NCBI RefSeq assembly: GCF_001445575.1
Contig: NZ_CP013200.1
Span: 620,001-684,000, forward strand
Source of the DNA: Arthrobacter alpinus
GTDB lineage: Bacteria > Actinomycetota > Actinomycetes > Actinomycetales > Micrococcaceae
Direction: 5' to 3'
DNA: 64,000 nucleotides
Shown piece by piece: positions 1 to 9,220 of the stretch; position 1 is the first letter of the stretch, and each line of letters begins with the position of its first letter. The notes beneath the pieces were generated by a model, which had not been told where the DNA came from, did no database searches, and was given only the letters and a program-made list of their open reading frames with translations. The position numbers were made by a program, and so were the translations under genes.

Positions 1-5
1 ATGTC

Positions 6-1808
6 CTATTTACCCGCGATTTTACCCGGAAGCCGGGTGCGGACTTTCTTGATGAGCGGATTCAAGAGGGCATCAACTTCATCGACGCGGAGCTGCTTCA
101 AAACGAGCACATAAACCACTGCCATCACGGTTCCTACTACGGCCAAGGTAGCTACTGAGGCTTGAATTGACGTCCACATGAAGCCGCCGGGTGTGGAACT
201 ACCGAAGAGCCGCAGCACCAGTTCTCCGACAATGCCGGAGACCAGGGCAGCGGCAAGGAAGCGCATGTGGGCGCGCATGATCAGGCCGCGGCCGTAATCT
301 CCCAGCTGGGCCTTCAGGAAACGGTGGCTGATGACGGGCCCCACGAAGTTGCTGATGGTGTAGCTCAGTGCAATGCCGTAAATGATCCATTGCGGTGGCA
401 GTTGGCCAGCTATCAATACACATGTCAGAAGCACAGCCACCGCGATGCATTGGAGAATGAATGGCGTCTTGGCATTCTCCTGAGAGTAAAACACTCTGTT
501 CAAAATGAAATTGATGCTGAAGAACGGAGCACCGACGGCCAAAATAGCCAAGGTAATGGCTACCTGTCGGCCCACTAGCTCATGATTTCCACTAAAGAGC
601 ATCCCGAGGGGACCGGACAGCACCAGCAAAGCCATAGCCGCAAAGACCGTGGCCATCCCCGTGGTCCGCAAGGCGCTGGAGACGGAGGACCGCAACGCCG
701 GAAGGTTCTTGCTGGCCGCGGCGTGTGCCATGGCCGTAAACATCACCGTGGCAATGGACAGCGCGATGGTGGAATGCGGCATGATGTACATCTCGGTGGC
801 ACGGCTCAACACGAGAGCCCCAGGATACACAGACCCGCCGGTATTGGTGTCTTCTCCGCTCGGGATGGTGGCAATGCGCAGGATGACAATAAAGCTCAAG
901 TTGCCAATAATCATGGTTCCCATGGTCCATGTGGCGATCTTGGCTGTGGCGCCAAGTCCTGCGCCCTTCAAAGAGAACTTGGGCCGCAGGTTCAAGCCAA
1001 GCCGATGGACCGGCACCAGCAACACCACGGACTGAGCGATGATGCCGAAAGTAGCAGTACCGGCCAGCATCCACGATTGTCCGGTGGTCCAATTACCGAC
1101 CGTGTGCGGGTTAGTCGCGGAGCTGCCAGCAACGAAAATAAACACGAGCAGTCCGGCAATGGCGACCACATTGTTCACCACAGGGGCCCAGGCGTACGCC
1201 TTGAAGGAGTTATGGGCGTTGAGGACCTGCCCCAGGAGCGAGAACAGACCGTAGAAGAAGATCTGCGGCAGAAGGAACAAACCAAAGGTGATGGCCAGTT
1301 CCAGCTGCTTACCGCTGAAGGACGTGGACAGGCTCATGATGGGGACCACAAGGAGCATGACGACGGCGGTCAGCGTCAGCAAACCAAGAAGTCCTAGGGT
1401 CAGCAACCGGGATATGAAGTCACGGCCGCCATCAGGGTGCTTGCTTGCCTTGGCAATCTGCGGGATCAGCACCGCGTTGAAAACGCCACCGGCCAGCATG
1501 AGGAAGATCAAGTTGGGCAGGTAGTTGGCACCTTCAAAGATGTCACCGATGACCGTGCCGGCCACGGCGATGCTCAAGATCATTCCCTTAATCAGCCCCA
1601 ACACGCGGGAGACCAAGGTGCCCACTGCCATGTTGGCGCTGGAGCGGGCCGCAGAAGCGCTCATCCGTCCCGTACCCCCTGCCGATGCGCTGCTCTGAAC
1701 AGGAGTTCTGCCCGTAGCAGGTGTCTTGGCGGGCGCGCCAATAGGGGCAGGCACGCGCGGGGCGGCAACGGGTTTAGGCGGGATGTTAACCCGTTCTACA
1801 TTAGACAT
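6..1808 (-). CDS. murJ: Lipid II flippase MurJ (MviN family)
   Basis: This is a polytopic MATE-like membrane protein of about 600 residues. In the family it flips lipid II across the cytoplasmic membrane during peptidoglycan synthesis. The Pro/Ala/Ser-rich cytoplasmic N-terminus (about 55 residues) is followed by the conserved first helix region with SRVLGLIKG and then GGVFNAVLIPQ, and by many hydrophobic segments up to a short basic tail. I start at the ATG giving MSNVERVN; an in-frame ATG four codons upstream is equally possible because neither has a clear Shine-Dalgarno site. The NUDIX gene ends 93 bases upstream on the same strand, so both are probably co-transcribed. Actinobacterial MurJ proteins often carry a C-terminal pseudokinase extension; this one lacks it. 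Confidence 0.93.
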   Translation of the reverse strand: MSNVERVNIPPKPVAAPRVPAPIGAPAKTPATGRTPVQSSASAGGTGRMSASAARSSANMAVGTLVSRVLGLIKGMILSIAVAGTVIGDIFEGANYLPNLIFLMLAGGVFNAVLIPQIAKASKHPDGGRDFISRLLTLGLLGLLTLTAVVMLLVVPIMSLSTSFSGKQLELAITFGLFLLPQIFFYGLFSLLGQVLNAHNSFKAYAWAPVVNNVVAIAGLLVFIFVAGSSATNPHTVGNWTTGQSWMLAGTATFGIIAQSVVLLVPVHRLGLNLRPKFSLKGAGLGATAKIATWTMGTMIIGNLSFIVILRIATIPSGEDTNTGGSVYPGALVLSRATEMYIMPHSTIALSIATVMFTAMAHAAASKNLPALRSSVSSALRTTGMATVFAAMALLVLSGPLGMLFSGNHELVGRQVAITLAILAVGAPFFSINFILNRVFYSQENAKTPFILQCIAVAVLLTCVLIAGQLPPQWIIYGIALSYTISNFVGPVISHRFLKAQLGDYGRGLIMRAHMRFLAAALVSGIVGELVLRLFGSSTPGGFMWTSIQASVATLAVVGTVMAVVYVLVLKQLRVDEVDALLNPLIKKVRTRLPGKIAGK

Positions 1809-1901
1809 CGCTACCATCATCTCACTGCGGGCTTAGCGTGCGCTGACAGCGGGGCCGCGCAGGGGCCTAAGGTGGCAGCCATAGGAAACCCCTGAATGCG
1901 G

Positions 1902-2432
1902 CTAGAAATGCTCCGGCAGCAATTCCCGGGCTAGATCGGTGATGCGGCGTTCGTTGGGGAAGGAGAGCTTTCTTGCCAGTTCATCCAGAGGTACCCACGC
2001 CACATCCACTGCCTCATGGTCCGGATCATTCTCAATGGTCAGGAATCCGCCAGTGGCACGCAATAAGAAGTGATGGACCGTCTTGTGAACTCGGTGGCCG
2101 CTGACTGTGAACCAGTAGTCAATGCTGCCCAAGGTTGCCAACACCTCGCCTGCGATCCCGGTTTCTTCTTCAATCTCGCGGACCGCAGCCTCGCAGTGGT
2201 TTTCCTCACCTTCGGGATGGCCTTTGGGCAAGCACCACTCAAGCCGACCACCGCGGTTGATGCGGGCAATGATCGCAACGGTAGGGACGCCGTCGTGCAT
2301 TGCAACCACCACGCCGCCGGCCGAAACTTCTTCAACAGTTGGCAATTGGCTGGGTGCGCCGGGCACTCCAAGCGGCCCCATTGCCGGTGGCAACGGGTTC
2401 CTCTTAGGCGCGCGCGGCACAGGGTGAACCAT
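1902..2432 (-). CDS. NUDIX hydrolase
   Basis: This is a NUDIX pyrophosphatase of about 176 residues. The complete Nudix box is visible: a Gly-x5-Glu start in GHPEGEE, then REIEEETGI, which supplies the metal-binding glutamates. It is preceded by LEWCLPKG, typical of the mycobacterial Rv3908-like group found beside pcnA and murJ. The frame is open upstream as far as 2594, which would overlap the divergent pcnA start, so I place the start at the ATG giving MVHPVPRAPKR. The substrate cannot be told from sequence; nucleoside diphosphate derivatives are the usual family substrates. It is divergent from pcnA and lies upstream of murJ on the same strand. Confidence 0.85.
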   Translation of the reverse strand: MVHPVPRAPKRNPLPPAMGPLGVPGAPSQLPTVEEVSAGGVVVAMHDGVPTVAIIARINRGGRLEWCLPKGHPEGEENHCEAAVREIEEETGIAGEVLATLGSIDYWFTVSGHRVHKTVHHFLLRATGGFLTIENDPDHEAVDVAWVPLDELARKLSFPNERRITDLARELLPEHF

Positions 2433-2569
2433 GCAGTCCACTCTAGCTACCTTTGCCCGGGGATGATGACAGGCTCCGGAGTAGATTTGTGGTGTCTTGG
2501 GACGGGTGAGGCAACGGCGTTTTCCGGCGCAAGCCTCGAGGACTAAAAGTCTGGCATTCTTAAGGGACC

Positions 2570-4081
2570 ATGGATTTAGTGCCTGATACCTCAAAATTTG
2601 ACCCGGTTGTTCTTGAACTGGGACGCCTCTTTGCCGACGCCGGCTTTGAGCTCTCCCTCGTAGGCGGACCTGTTCGCGACCTTTTTCTGGGCCGGACGTC
2701 CCCTGACCTGGACTTCACCACGAATGCCACCCCGGAGCAGATCCTCGCTGTTGCTAAAAAGTGGGCTGATTCGCACTGGGAGATGGGCCGTGATTTTGGC
2801 ACCATCGGCTTCCGCAAGCGGAACGCCCAGCAAGAGGTGCTGCTCATTGAGATCACCACCTACCGCGCCGAAGCCTACGATCCAGACTCTCGCAAGCCCG
2901 TGGTGGCCTTTGGAACATCACTGGTGGATGACCTGCAGCGCCGTGACTTCAGCGTCAATTCGATGGCCCTGCGGCTGCCTGAAATGGAGCTTGTGGACCC
3001 GTTTGGTGGCGCCAAGGATCTGGCTTCCGGACTGATACGCACCCCCGGCGCCGCCGAAGATTCATTCTCCGATGACCCGTTGCGCATGATGCGGGCCGCA
3101 CGCTTCGCCTCACAGCTTGGCTTTGCGCTGCACCCGGACGTCCTAGCCGCGATGACGGGGATGGCTGGCCGGATCAGCATCATCTCGGCTGAGAGGGTTC
3201 GCGAAGAACTCGTGAAAATCATCTGTGGTGCGCACCCGCGAGTTGGCATCGACATTTTAGTGGATACCGGACTGGCCGAGCTGGTCTTGCCGGAGATTCC
3301 CGCGCTCAAGCTCGAAACGGATGAACACCACCGACACAAGGACGTTTACCAGCACTCGTTGCAGGTTCTCGAGCAGGCAGCTTCCATGGAAACCGGTCCT
3401 GATGGTCCGGTGCCCGGCCCCGATTTTGTGCTGCGCTTTGCGGCGTTAATGCACGACGTAGGCAAGCCCAAGACCCGCCGTTTTGAACCGGGAGGCGGAG
3501 TTAGCTTCCGCCACCACGACCTCGCTGGGGCCAAGCTCACCGCCAAGAGAATGAAGGCGCTGCGCTTCGACAACGATTCCATCAAGGCCGTCTCGCGCCT
3601 GGTAGAGCTGCACATGCGCTTCTACGGCTATGGCGAAGCGGGCTGGACCGATTCGGCTGTTCGTCGCTACGTGACCGATGCCGGACCCTTGCTGGAGCGC
3701 CTGCACCGGCTGACCCGTTCCGATGTCACAACTCGCAACCAGCGCAAGGCCGATCGTCTGGCTTTTGCTTATGATGACTTGGAACAGCGCATTGCCGTCC
3801 TGGCTGAACAGGAAGAGCTGGATTCGATTCGGCCCGACTTGGACGGTGGCGCCATCATGGCCTTGCTGGGTATCAAGCCAGGACGTGTGGTGGGACGCGC
3901 CTACAACTTCATGCTGGAACAACGGATGGAATACGGTCCCCTGGGTCTTGAAAAGGCCGAAGAAATTCTGCGGCAGTGGTGGGCTGAACAGCCTGAGTCA
4001 CAGCCCGAAGATCCAAAACAGCTCCAAGATCTAGAGCAGCCCGAAGCTCCAGAACAACGCCAAGAGCCTGCCCAAGGCTGA
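2570..4081 (+). CDS. pcnA: CCA-adding tRNA nucleotidyltransferase with HD domain
   Basis: This enzyme adds or repairs the 3'-terminal CCA of tRNA. The class II nucleotidyltransferase head shows VGGPVRD at residues 31-37 and the metal-binding DLD at 46-48. An HD phosphohydrolase domain follows, with MHDVGKPKTRR near residue 294 (H295, D296). The last 35 residues are a low-complexity Gln/Glu/Pro tail that is probably disordered and not part of the enzyme core. An AAGGG site lies just before the ATG. The gene is divergent from the NUDIX-murJ pair, the usual actinobacterial arrangement. The HD domain suggests 2',3'-cyclic phosphodiesterase activity as in other fused members, but that is inferred. 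Confidence 0.93.
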   Translation: MDLVPDTSKFDPVVLELGRLFADAGFELSLVGGPVRDLFLGRTSPDLDFTTNATPEQILAVAKKWADSHWEMGRDFGTIGFRKRNAQQEVLLIEITTYRAEAYDPDSRKPVVAFGTSLVDDLQRRDFSVNSMALRLPEMELVDPFGGAKDLASGLIRTPGAAEDSFSDDPLRMMRAARFASQLGFALHPDVLAAMTGMAGRISIISAERVREELVKIICGAHPRVGIDILVDTGLAELVLPEIPALKLETDEHHRHKDVYQHSLQVLEQAASMETGPDGPVPGPDFVLRFAALMHDVGKPKTRRFEPGGGVSFRHHDLAGAKLTAKRMKALRFDNDSIKAVSRLVELHMRFYGYGEAGWTDSAVRRYVTDAGPLLERLHRLTRSDVTTRNQRKADRLAFAYDDLEQRIAVLAEQEELDSIRPDLDGGAIMALLGIKPGRVVGRAYNFMLEQRMEYGPLGLEKAEEILRQWWAEQPESQPEDPKQLQDLEQPEAPEQRQEPAQG

Positions 4082-4127
4082 GACCGTGCGTCTCGATCAC
4101 TAATATTCTCTGATTGGAATATACGCA

Positions 4128-4757
4128 ATGAGTAATGCAGATAGTGGAAACACTCCCGCTGGCGCCGTAGCCGTCCCGGGCGGCCCCAAGCTCTGGCTCT
4201 TGCGCCATGGTGAAACCGAGTGGTCCCGCAGCGGGCAGTACACGGGCTTGACAGACCTGCCGTTGACGGAGCTGGGCGAAGATCAGGCCCGATCCGCACA
4301 GGCCGCACTGTCCGGCGTCGACTTTGACCTGGTCCTGACCTCGCCGTTGCAACGCGCACGCCGGACGGCCACACTGGCTGGTTTTCCTGATGCAGTGGTG
4401 GAACCGAATGCCGTGGAATGGGACTACGGCGACTACGAAGGCATTGACAGTGCTGTGGTGCGCGCCCAGAACCCCGGATATTTGATTTGGGATGACGGCG
4501 TGCCCAATGGCGAGACCCTCGATGAGGTAGCGGCGCGAGCTGATCTGATTGTGGCTCGCGCCTTGTCGGTCACGCGGGCGGATGGCGCCCCTGCCAATGT
4601 GCTGCTCGTGGCCCACGGGCACTTCCTACGCATCATGGCGGCCCGCTGGCTGCGACTGCCGGGGACCGCAGGCAGGCACTTTGTGCTCGGCACCGCCAAA
4701 ACCTGCACGCTTGGCTGGGACAAGAAAACCCCCGCGATCGAGCAGTGGGGACTGTAG
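4128..4757 (+). CDS. Histidine phosphatase family protein
   Basis: This is a phosphoglycerate-mutase-like phosphatase of 209 residues. The catalytic RHGE motif is at residues 26-29, with the phospho-accepting His27. The second catalytic histidine is His163, in VAHGHFLR. The general pattern TSPLQRARRTA and the acidic WDYGDYEG fit the branch that includes SixA/GpmB-like and acid-phosphatase proteins. It starts 46 bases after pcnA on the same strand and may be co-transcribed. The substrate is unknown. The first 20 residues before the RHGE domain look flexible. Confidence 0.88.
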   Translation: MSNADSGNTPAGAVAVPGGPKLWLLRHGETEWSRSGQYTGLTDLPLTELGEDQARSAQAALSGVDFDLVLTSPLQRARRTATLAGFPDAVVEPNAVEWDYGDYEGIDSAVVRAQNPGYLIWDDGVPNGETLDEVAARADLIVARALSVTRADGAPANVLLVAHGHFLRIMAARWLRLPGTAGRHFVLGTAKTCTLGWDKKTPAIEQWGL

Positions 4758-4883
4758 CGGGCTGGCTTAATCTCGGGCAGTCTTGAGCGCGGCGAAGTCC
4801 AGATGGAAGCGCAAAGGCCGTGCGCCAAGTAATGCGCGTGCACTTATCAAGCCGTGAGGGGCTGAGCAGGTAGGCTCGTAGCC

Positions 4884-6362
4884 ATGGCGGAATCACAGGC
4901 TTCGGGGACTCAAGCTCAGCATCCCATTGTTGTCCCCTCACGTAGTGACGACCTTCTGCGCACCTTGACTGAGCCGGTGGGTGGGCCGCTGGGCAAACGT
5001 ACATCGCCCGGCATTACCAATCCCGGATTCTTCACGGTGGAACGCGTCTTGGTGCTGATCGCTGCAGTTTCGGCATTGCTCGCCATTATGACTAAATCCC
5101 ACTGCCGTACCGCTGGGTGGGTTACTCCTGACCAGGAATCAACTGTGTGCTGGTCTGTTTTTCCCAATTCCTTTGTGGATGACCGCTTGGGGGCGCTAAC
5201 ACCCTTCTTCTCCGAAGGGTCACCGTTTGGCCACCCGGTTTTGGCTGGCTGGATTGCCGGGATCACTGCGTGGCTGACGCGCAGCGCCGGTGACGGTGCG
5301 TTGCGCCAACTGGCCTTCTTCGACCTGAATGCTGCGCTCATTGCCATGGTCTGGATTGTCACCGTGGTAATTGTTGCCCGCACCGCTGGACGCAGGGTCT
5401 GGGACGCGGCCATTGTGGCCGCTAGCCCCGTTTTGATCATGCTGGCATATGTCAGTTGGGACTTCTGGGCGGCCGCATTGGTTGGCGCTGGCATGTACCT
5501 CTTTGCACGGAAGCAAACCCTCTGGGCCGGGGTCTTCTTTGGCGTAGCCGCCATGGCCGCGCCCTACCCGATCTTCGTATTGCTGGCGCTGGTGTTCCTC
5601 GGAATCAGGACCGGACCCGTTGCCAAGATGCTCGAGATGGTGGCCGCTGCGGCGATAGCGTGGCTTTTGGTGCTCGCTCCGATCATGGCCATCAACCCGC
5701 CTGCATTCCCGGATTACCTCAAAAACCTTTTCGCCGCCGGGCCCACGGAATCATCCATTTACGGCGGGCTGAACCTCATTGCCGAACGCATGGGCTGGTC
5801 CACGCTTGATGTTGGCGCGACAAATGCCGTCTCCGGAATTCTCTTGCTGTTGTTGGTGGCTGGACTGCTCGCTGTTGCGCTCTATGCGCCCCGCCCCCCT
5901 CGCGTCGCGCAACTGGCCTTTGTCGCTGCAGCGGGTTTCATGGTCCTGAACAAGGGCGCCGAACCGTGGCACGCAGTGTGGCTGGTTCCCTTGCTGGCCC
6001 TGGCTATGCCCCGCTGGCGTCCGGTTTTGGTGTGGCAGGCTGCAATCCTGACGCATTTCATTGCCCTGATGCTGTTCCGCAGCAAGGTTCTGGGGGATAT
6101 TAGCAACCAGCACGCCATTGATACGCCCTACTTCCTCATTGCAGCTGTCATTGGGGCCGTGGCCACCTGGATCATGGTGGGAATAGTTGTCAGGGACATT
6201 TTTACGCCGGCATATGACGTGGTGCGCCGAGGCGGAGTATCCGATCCCCAGGGCGGTATCTTGCTGCTTCTTCGAGAAGGCACAGTGAGTGTGCCAGACG
6301 CTGCTGAGCAACTGCCACTAGCTGCTGGAGAAACGCCAATAGACAACGCAGAAGCGCGCTGA
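4884..6362 (+). CDS. GT-C-type integral membrane protein (possible glycosyltransferase)
   Basis: This is a membrane protein of 492 residues with roughly ten hydrophobic segments. After a cytoplasmic N-terminus of about 50 residues comes a first helix and a periplasmic loop with two cysteines, carrying KSHCRTAGW and CWSVFPNSF. That loop resembles the one in Rv0051-like conserved membrane proteins of the GT87/DUF2029 type, polyprenyl-phosphate-sugar-dependent enzymes acting outside the membrane. The conserved acidic loop residues needed to assign catalysis cannot be confirmed by eye. The stop codon lies 2 bases before the GTG start of the following flavoprotein gene, so the two are tightly coupled. 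Confidence 0.7.
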   Translation: MAESQASGTQAQHPIVVPSRSDDLLRTLTEPVGGPLGKRTSPGITNPGFFTVERVLVLIAAVSALLAIMTKSHCRTAGWVTPDQESTVCWSVFPNSFVDDRLGALTPFFSEGSPFGHPVLAGWIAGITAWLTRSAGDGALRQLAFFDLNAALIAMVWIVTVVIVARTAGRRVWDAAIVAASPVLIMLAYVSWDFWAAALVGAGMYLFARKQTLWAGVFFGVAAMAAPYPIFVLLALVFLGIRTGPVAKMLEMVAAAAIAWLLVLAPIMAINPPAFPDYLKNLFAAGPTESSIYGGLNLIAERMGWSTLDVGATNAVSGILLLLLVAGLLAVALYAPRPPRVAQLAFVAAAGFMVLNKGAEPWHAVWLVPLLALAMPRWRPVLVWQAAILTHFIALMLFRSKVLGDISNQHAIDTPYFLIAAVIGAVATWIMVGIVVRDIFTPAYDVVRRGGVSDPQGGILLLLREGTVSVPDAAEQLPLAAGETPIDNAEAR

Positions 6363-6364
6363 CT

Positions 6365-7819
6365 GTGACCGATGTTGCCGTGGTGGGATCTGGACCCAAT
6401 GGCCTAGCCGCCGCCGTGACCATGGCACGTGCAGGGCTGTCTGTGGAGCTATTCGAAACTGCCGATTCCATTGGCGGTGGGACTCGAACGGCCGAAACCA
6501 CGTTGCCCGGCTTCCACCATGACGTGTGTGCCGCCGTTCATCCGATGGCCCTAGCCTCACCATTCTTCCGCGCCTTCGAGCTGGAACGCAGGATTGAGCT
6601 GCTGGTGCCCGAGGTCTCCTATGGGCACCCGCTCGACGGCGGACGGGCCGGCCTTGCCTACCGCAGCCTGGACCACACGGTGGAAGCGCTGGGGCGTGAT
6701 GGCCGCGCGTGGCGTGCGCTGATGGGACCCTTGCTGAACAGGGTCGAGGGAACCATCGACTTCACCCAGGGGAACCTGCTGCGCATACCCACGGACCCCC
6801 TTGCAGCGTTTCACTTCGGGATCAGAACGCTGTTGCAGGGCACCCCCGCATGGAATCTTGGCTTCCGCGAGAACACGGCTCCTGCCATGCTCACCGGTGT
6901 GTCCGCACACGCCATGGGCCGTTTGCCGGCGTTATCAACCTCGGGGGCGGGGCTGATGCTGGGAGTACTGGCGCATGCTCAGGGTTGGCCCGTCCCGCGA
7001 GGCGGTTCCGCGGCAATTGCTCAGGCCATGGCCGATGACTTCTTGGCTCATGGCGGCCGGATCCGGGTTGGCCAGCGGATTGATAATGTGGCCAGTTTAC
7101 GGGCTGAGACAGGAGCCAAAGCAATCATTTGTTCTACGACGCCGCGTGCCCTAGTCGCGATGGCCGGAGCGGAAATGCCCGAAGGCTATAGACGGAAGCT
7201 GGAGTCCTTTAAATACGGAGCAGGTGTGTGCAAGGTGGACTTTGCACTTTCCGGGCCGGTGCCGTGGACTGCCCCTGGTCTGCGTCTTGCACCCACCATT
7301 CATATGGGTGGATCTAGGGAAGCCATTGCGTTTGCCGAACGCGAGGTCTTAAATGGCCGGCACCCGAAAGACCCGTATGTCCTTGCCGTGCAGCCGGGCG
7401 TTATTGATGACACTCGTGCACCCCTTGGACAGCACACTTTTTGGGCGTACACCCACGTTCCTGCAGGTTCAACAAGGGATTGCAGCGAAGACATCATTGC
7501 CGCCGTGGAAAAACATGCGGCCGGCTTTAGGGATCTGATCCTTGCCAGTTCGGTGCAGAGCGCGCAAGACATCTCTGCCTACAACGTCAACTACATCGGC
7601 GGCGATATTGCTTCGGGTGCAGTCACCTTGAAGCAGCTACTGAAACGCCCTGTGATATCCCCGGATCCCTGGCGAACCCCGGTAACCGGGCTGTATTTGG
7701 GTTCGGCGTCCACCCCGCCAGGTCCAGCCGTACACGGTATGGGTGGCTGGTTTGCAGCGAAATCGGCCCTGACGAATACCTTTGGACTGCCCGCTCCTGA
7801 ACTGGGCCTGCCGGCATAA
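6365..7819 (+). CDS. Phytoene-desaturase-like FAD-dependent oxidoreductase
   Basis: This is an FAD/NAD(P)-binding amine-oxidase-fold protein of 484 residues. The dinucleotide-binding motif VVGSGPNGLAAAV sits at residues 5-17 and is followed by the GGGTRT stretch of the phytoene desaturase family. The C-terminal FAD-binding stretch contains LGSASTPPGPAVHGMGG. The GTG start is 2 bases after the stop of the preceding membrane-protein gene. Such proteins are usually annotated as phytoene dehydrogenase-like, but many act on unknown substrates, and no other carotenoid gene is in the window. The function is therefore open. Confidence 0.8.
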   Translation: MTDVAVVGSGPNGLAAAVTMARAGLSVELFETADSIGGGTRTAETTLPGFHHDVCAAVHPMALASPFFRAFELERRIELLVPEVSYGHPLDGGRAGLAYRSLDHTVEALGRDGRAWRALMGPLLNRVEGTIDFTQGNLLRIPTDPLAAFHFGIRTLLQGTPAWNLGFRENTAPAMLTGVSAHAMGRLPALSTSGAGLMLGVLAHAQGWPVPRGGSAAIAQAMADDFLAHGGRIRVGQRIDNVASLRAETGAKAIICSTTPRALVAMAGAEMPEGYRRKLESFKYGAGVCKVDFALSGPVPWTAPGLRLAPTIHMGGSREAIAFAEREVLNGRHPKDPYVLAVQPGVIDDTRAPLGQHTFWAYTHVPAGSTRDCSEDIIAAVEKHAAGFRDLILASSVQSAQDISAYNVNYIGGDIASGAVTLKQLLKRPVISPDPWRTPVTGLYLGSASTPPGPAVHGMGGWFAAKSALTNTFGLPAPELGLPA

Positions 7820-7852
7820 ACGGAGTTAGCCAATCTGTCGGCTTAAACAACT

Positions 7853-7897
7853 GGCCCGCTACGGCGATTGTTGACTTCACAATCGGCGCAGCGGGCC
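7853..7897. terminator. Bidirectional hairpin terminator
   Basis: An 8-bp outer stem (GGCCCGCT with AGCGGGCC) encloses a second stem (CGATTGT with ACAATCG) and a 7-base loop. It lies between the convergent oxidoreductase and META lipoprotein genes. A short A run follows on the plus strand, which reads as a U run for the minus-strand transcript only if read through in the opposite sense. Confidence 0.65.
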
Positions 7898-7907
7898 ATA
7901 AAAAGAA

Positions 7908-8297
7908 CTAGTTGCGGCGGTCCAGGGTTCCCACGGGAAGGCCCGCGGAATCCTTGACGGTCAAGACGTCTCCATCGATCTCTCCGCCAGCGGCCTTCAT
8001 GAGCCATGGATCCACGCCCTCACACGCCATCTGGGTGCCGCTGAGCTGTGAGAAGGAGAGCTTGCCCTGAACCAGGAACCACTGGCCGGTAATACGGTTA
8101 CAGCCGTCGCTTCCAGTGAGGAAGCCGGCCTGCTCGTATTCGGCGGTTTTATCGGATCCTAGCGACAACTCCAGATACGGCTGCTTGTCGGTGTTGTAGC
8201 CCTCGCCCCAAGTGCCCACAGGGCCTGTTGCGGCACCGCAGGACGAGATGGTCAAAGCAAGGAGGAGGCTGCCGGTGAGGGCTGCGAGGCGTTTCAT
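7908..8297 (-). CDS. META-domain lipoprotein
   Basis: This is a secreted lipoprotein of about 129 residues. I use the ATG giving MKRLAALTGS because it begins a textbook signal peptide ending in the lipobox ISSCG; longer in-frame starts would put 30 polar residues in front of it. A GGAG site lies about 12 bases upstream. The mature part contains GSDGCNRITGQW, the signature of META/HslJ-type domains, and two further cysteines. Proteins of this family are linked to heat or envelope stress, but no molecular role is established. Confidence 0.82.
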   Translation of the reverse strand: MKRLAALTGSLLLALTISSCGAATGPVGTWGEGYNTDKQPYLELSLGSDKTAEYEQAGFLTGSDGCNRITGQWFLVQGKLSFSQLSGTQMACEGVDPWLMKAAGGEIDGDVLTVKDSAGLPVGTLDRRN

Positions 8298-8429
8298 GGT
8301 GAGGATGGCTCCGATCGCGCTGGTATAGACGTGCGTTTCCCTTATGCTATTGCATTGCCGCGCTTTCCCGGCCTTCGGCCCCCGCAATCAGAGCCAGCAA
8401 AAAACGCAATCAACCCCGGGAAGGGCGGT

Positions 8430-9134
8430 TTAGTAGGCTGCAGATCCGGCGACGGCTGGCACGGGAGCGGTCAGGACGCCGTCGCGCATGGAGGCCACAC
8501 AATCGGTGAGCGGGACGAACTCGGTGTCATGGGTGACCATGATGGTGGCCACGTTGAATTCGTCGGTAACCTGACGTAGCAGGCGCACGATCGAGTCGCT
8601 GCGGGCATGGTCCAAGGCAGCCGTGGGCTCATCCACCAGCAGGACCTTGGGATGAGCCATGAGTGCCCGGGCAATGTTGACGCGCTGACGTTGTCCGCCG
8701 GAGAGCTGATGAGGGCGCTTCTTGGCAGAGCTGGCCAGGCCCACTAGCTCCAGCAGTTCTGCGGCACGGGTTGCTGCGGACTTCACGGATTTGCCCCGTA
8801 GGTGTTCGGTGATGGTGAGTTGTTCGGCCGCCGTCAGTGAGGCCAGCAGATTTGGCTGCTGAAAAATGATGCCCACTTTGTCGCGACGCAATTGGGCCAG
8901 TTGTTTCTCGTTGAGCCCGGTGGCGTCGACGCCGTCGATCACCACCAGGCCCGACGTCGGCTTGATAAGTGTTGCGGCAACGGCGAGCAGGCTGGACTTG
9001 CCGGATCCGGACGGCCCCACCAGGGAAACGAGCTGGCCCGGATTTACGGACAGGTTGACGGAGTCCAGAGCAGTCATGGTCCCTTCGCCATCGGGGTACT
9101 CAAGCGTCAGATTGACGAGGTTCAAAGCTGTCAT
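8430..9134 (-). CDS. ABC transporter ATP-binding protein (HrtA-like)
   Basis: This is an ABC ATPase of 234 residues from the MacB/LolD/HrtA group. Walker A is GPSGSGKSS at residues 40-48, the signature is LSGGQRQR and Walker B is VLLVDEPTAALD, with the H-loop in MVTHD. It lies directly downstream of an FtsX-like permease gene on the same strand, 83 bases away, with a REP-like element at the permease stop codon in between. The pair is divergent from a two-component system. That layout matches corynebacterial hrtBA next to chrSA/hrrSA, so heme export is the leading guess. Export of an antimicrobial peptide or another lipophilic compound is an alternative. Confidence 0.88.
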   Translation of the reverse strand: MTALNLVNLTLEYPDGEGTMTALDSVNLSVNPGQLVSLVGPSGSGKSSLLAVAATLIKPTSGLVVIDGVDATGLNEKQLAQLRRDKVGIIFQQPNLLASLTAAEQLTITEHLRGKSVKSAATRAAELLELVGLASSAKKRPHQLSGGQRQRVNIARALMAHPKVLLVDEPTAALDHARSDSIVRLLRQVTDEFNVATIMVTHDTEFVPLTDCVASMRDGVLTAPVPAVAGSAAY

Positions 9135-9181
9135 GAGATTGTCCTTAGAAAGTGTGGAGCGAAATGGTGGGGAATGCGGGT

Positions 9182-9220
9182 AATCGCGGCAGCGATTTAT
9201 CGGCCGACAAGTGGGGACTA
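9182..9220 (-). repeat. REP-like hairpin, short copy (A)
   Basis: Read on the minus strand, this starts with the TAG stop of the permease gene and continues TCCCCACTTGTCGGCCGATA, then AATCGC-TGCC-GCGATT as a short stem and loop. Copies at 31446-31513 and 51329-51396 are longer and closer to each other. The outer stem seen in those copies is lost here. Confidence 0.7.

Noticed and set aside
582..1397. His/Gln/Gly-rich plus-strand frame opposite murJ
   Set aside because: The composition is low-complexity and is the reverse complement of membrane-helix codons of murJ.
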